Source: Rhizomys pruinosus (lineage: Eukaryota > Chordata > Mammalia > Rodentia > Spalacidae). Taken from it: a stretch of DNA of 64,000 nucleotides. Shown piece by piece: positions 61,591-64,000 of the stretch; positions within the stretch are counted from its first letter, which is position 1, and the number at the start of each line of letters is the position of its first letter. A program made the translations under genes and the position numbers. Where the stretch lies: positions 4,832,559-4,896,558 of the forward strand of contig VZQC01005680.1 of NCBI GenBank assembly GCA_009823505.1, read 5' to 3'. Under the pieces are notes generated by a model. The model was not told where the DNA came from, searched no databases, and saw nothing but the letters and a program-made list of their open reading frames with translations.

Positions 61591-62468
61591 ACATATGGGC
61601 ATATATGCACACACAGACACATACTTACACATAAATAAAAAGTTTAAAAGTAAAACAAAAGCTTTAAAGCAATATGAGATCGTTTGGGGATTCATTTGCC
61701 ATGTATTCCCTGGACCTTCAGAAGCCCAGCTAACATCTAGTTCCTCAGCAAGCCAAAGTAACACTGGATGGCTTCAGATGCTTGGTGCCTCATCAACCCC
61801 CTCCCTGCTCAGGGTCCAGCAGTTATGACTGCTTGCTGACCAAACATTCTTCAGTTCCAGGAGGACACAGCACAAACCAGGATCTGCCCAGGTCCTTCCT
61901 TCCCCTTCTTTATAGTTAATCCTCAGGGCAGGTGCCCGCCCCAATGAGCAGTGGCTTGAATCCACCCATCTAGGCTCCCACATGGCACCCTCTGAATTTA
62001 CTCAAAGACAAAGGAAAACAGAACGAGACACTGCAGAGAGACCCCGCCAACATCCATCTGCTGCAGCTGAGCCTTCTCCCATTAAACCCCCCGCATAAAT
62101 AGCACTAGAGCCTGCCGTCTGCTGCCAAATGGTTTTCTGAACTGCTTTTATTAATAACAAATTGGGATTTGTTGCACTCTGAAATATGCCCTGCGTGTTG
62201 CCACCTGTGAAACCTCTTTGGTGCAGGGTTGGGGATGGGGTAGTATGCTGGAGCTGCCAGCTGCCTAATGCCTGTCCACATGCTTAAAAGACATGTTGTA
62301 CCTGACACCTAGAGATGAGCCCTCTAGCCTGGGGGGTGGGGAGGGCTTCCAGTGACCACAGGGAAGTTGATCCAAAGGCTTCTACAGAATAAGAGGTGGG
62401 CTCCACACCTGCGTGCCGGGTACAAACCCCGCTGCTACTCACGGCCGTGTGACTCCAAGTTGATTAAT
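61591..62468. other. Non-repetitive block
   Basis: No repeat signature apart from short CA-rich text at 61600-61640. AT-rich core 'tttattaataacaaattggg' (62146-62166). ORFs of 67-88 codons on both strands look incidental. Confidence 0.4.
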
Positions 62469-62481
62469 TAATGCTCCCATT

Positions 62482-62709
62482 TCTTTGTTTTAATTTTACT
62501 TACTATTTTATGTGTATGAGTGTACTGTCTGCATGTAAATAGGTGCATCCATGTTATGCAATGCTGAGGATATCAGAATAGGATGTCGGATTCCCCTGGA
62601 ACTGGAGTCAAAGACAGTTCTTAGCTGCCATGTGGGTGCTGGGAATCGAACCCAAGTCCTCTGCAAGAGCAGTCGGTGCTCTTAAGCACTGAGCCATCTC
62701 TCCAGCCCC
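62482..62709 (-). mobile_element. B2 SINE with 13-bp duplication
   Basis: Full reverse B2 without the internal 17-bp duplication. Perfect 'taatgctcccatt' at 62469-62481 and 62710-62722. Confidence 0.97.
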
Positions 62710-62849
62710 TAATGCTCCCATTGCCAATGTATGACAGGAAGCATTTACACTCATAATGTCACAGGGATGATGGGAGCCAGGGATGGATGTCCAGCTCATA
62801 GGCCATGGTTACAAGAACACACGTAAACTTATTGTTGTTAGTTTGTTTA

Positions 62850-62955
62850 TTTGGAGACATGCATGCATGTCACAGCACACTGTAGAAGTCAGAGGACAAC
62901 TCTAGGGAATTTGTTCTTCCCTAACACCATGTTGGTCTCGAGAACTATACTTCAA
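62850..62955 (-). mobile_element. RSINE1/B4-like SINE fragment
   Basis: 'tagaagtcagaggacaactc' and 'ttcttccctaacaccatgtt'. Only the middle is recognisable. 62956-63324 is unassigned. Confidence 0.55.
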
Positions 62956-63324
62956 GCTAAGGTTACAAAGGTGGCTGTTTCTTAAGAGAAAGTTTACAAT
63001 GAGACCCATGGATCCTGACTTTCCCCATGTTGATGTGACCATCACTTCATAGACTGAGCTAGCTTTCTAGCCTGTAGCATTCACTGAGATCCTAACTCTG
63101 ACCATGTCTTCAGACTAGAAAAACAAAACCAAGACCAAAATTTTAAAAAATTCCCTAGTTTCCCCCAAGAAAGAAAACCCTTTTCTCACGAAGTCCCCAG
63201 AAGATGAAGACTCATGCTATGGTCACAGAATAGGCTAGAAAGGCAAGAATTATAATGAAAATCCAGGTTTGGGGATGCCCTGTCCAGTCCTGTTCCAACT
63301 CTGCCTCTATGTACACAGCTCAAT

Positions 63325-63633
63325 GATGAGCTGTGGAGATGGTGCAGTTGGTAAAGCACTTGGTCCACAAGCACAGAGACCTGAGTTGCAGTCCCAGAAT
63401 CCATCTATAACTAAGTGTGGTAGCATATCCTTGTCATCCCAACAATGGCTAGAAGATGGGAGGTGGAGAAAGGGGGGTCCTTGGAGCTCGATGGCATCTA
63501 GCCTAGCTATATAGTGATAACTCAGGCTAATGAGAGACCATGTCTCCAACAAAAAGAGTGAAGTTACCTGAGGGAATATATCCAAGATTGTCCTCTGACC
63601 TCCACACACAGGCACACATGTGCATGCTCACCC

Positions 63634-63674
<41 letters not shown>
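63325..63674 (+). mobile_element. B4-type SINE with (CA)n tail
   Basis: Head 'ctgtggagatggtgcagttg', 'gcacagagacctgagttgca', B1-like body, 3' 'gattgtcctctgacctccac', then about 18 CA units (63639-63674). Confidence 0.9.
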
Positions 63675-63675
<1 letters not shown>

Positions 63676-63712
63676 CAGAGCTAGCATAGTAAGATCCAGA
63701 TGGCTTCTTCTA

Positions 63713-63804
63713 ATTGCATATTCTTTGCAACATAAACAGACAAGACAGAGGTCAAATAATTGCATATTCTTTGCAACATAAACAAACAAGACAGAGGTCA
63801 AATA
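63713..63804. repeat. 46-bp tandem duplication
   Basis: 'attgcatattctttgcaaca' to 'gacagaggtcaaata' occurs twice head to tail (63713-63758, 63759-63804) with one difference (aacag/aacaa). The remaining 196 bp of the window show nothing recognisable. Confidence 0.95.
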
Positions 63805-64000
63805 ATGGTTTACAGGTGTCTAACCCAAGGCTTGCAGGTTTCAACAGCATGTACACATTTATTCTGTATGATCCTGAAACAACATTTCTATCCACCAAGG
63901 CTATGTGTCAGAGCACCACACTTGAGGGACAAAACAACTGTAAAAAATAAAATAAAAATCTCATCACATTTTAAGTAAGTTTACAATTTTGTGTTGGATG

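Overview
This window looks like nuclear DNA of a muroid rodent, intergenic or intronic, with no protein-coding exon, tRNA, rRNA or CRISPR array that I can support. The evidence is the repeat mix: B1, B2, B4-type and ID SINEs on both strands, MT/ORR1-type MaLR LTRs, rodent-type L1 fragments and many CA, GA and GATA microsatellites. The youngest B1 copies end in a 'gctggggctacagggagacc' type 3' segment rather than the form I associate with Mus, and the B2 copies carry an unfamiliar head. I therefore favour a muroid outside Mus and Rattus, but cannot name the species. Long ORFs are side effects of repeats: microsatellites, SINEs, or the decayed end of L1 ORF2.

Layout. 0-20 kb: an unrecognised repeat of at least 1.3 kb (copy 1), two tandem MaLR LTRs sharing one 5-bp target site, a solo ERV1-like LTR holding a B2, a large LTR swollen by TCC and GATA microsatellites, a non-repetitive block near 14.2-14.8 kb, and a 688-bp ERVK-like LTR inside a MaLR. 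19.2-25.5 kb: a small 5'-truncated L1 with perfect target-site duplications, then a large, older, minus-strand L1 that carries a second 688-bp LTR. 25.5-31 kb: SINEs alternating with non-repetitive AT-rich sequence. 31.6-61.6 kb: five separate minisatellite arrays whose 52-53 bp unit comes from the tRNA-Ala-like head of an ID SINE. Two of them share single-copy flanks with a third, so they seem to belong to one duplicated composite. The same interval holds a second copy of the unrecognised repeat, inserted with an internal inversion and a 13-bp target-site duplication (43.1-44.4 kb). 59.1-64 kb: the longest clean non-repetitive tract (59.4-60.1 kb, with several homeodomain-type motifs), then array 5, a B2 and a B4-type SINE.

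Functional reading. No genes act together here. The content is a record of retrotransposition, nested insertion, local tandem duplication and microsatellite growth, with islands of non-repetitive DNA that may be conserved regulatory elements. The strongest candidates for something undescribed are the ID-derived minisatellite family and the unrecognised two-copy repeat. All calls are from reading the sequence; no database or alignment program was used, so subfamily names are approximate.
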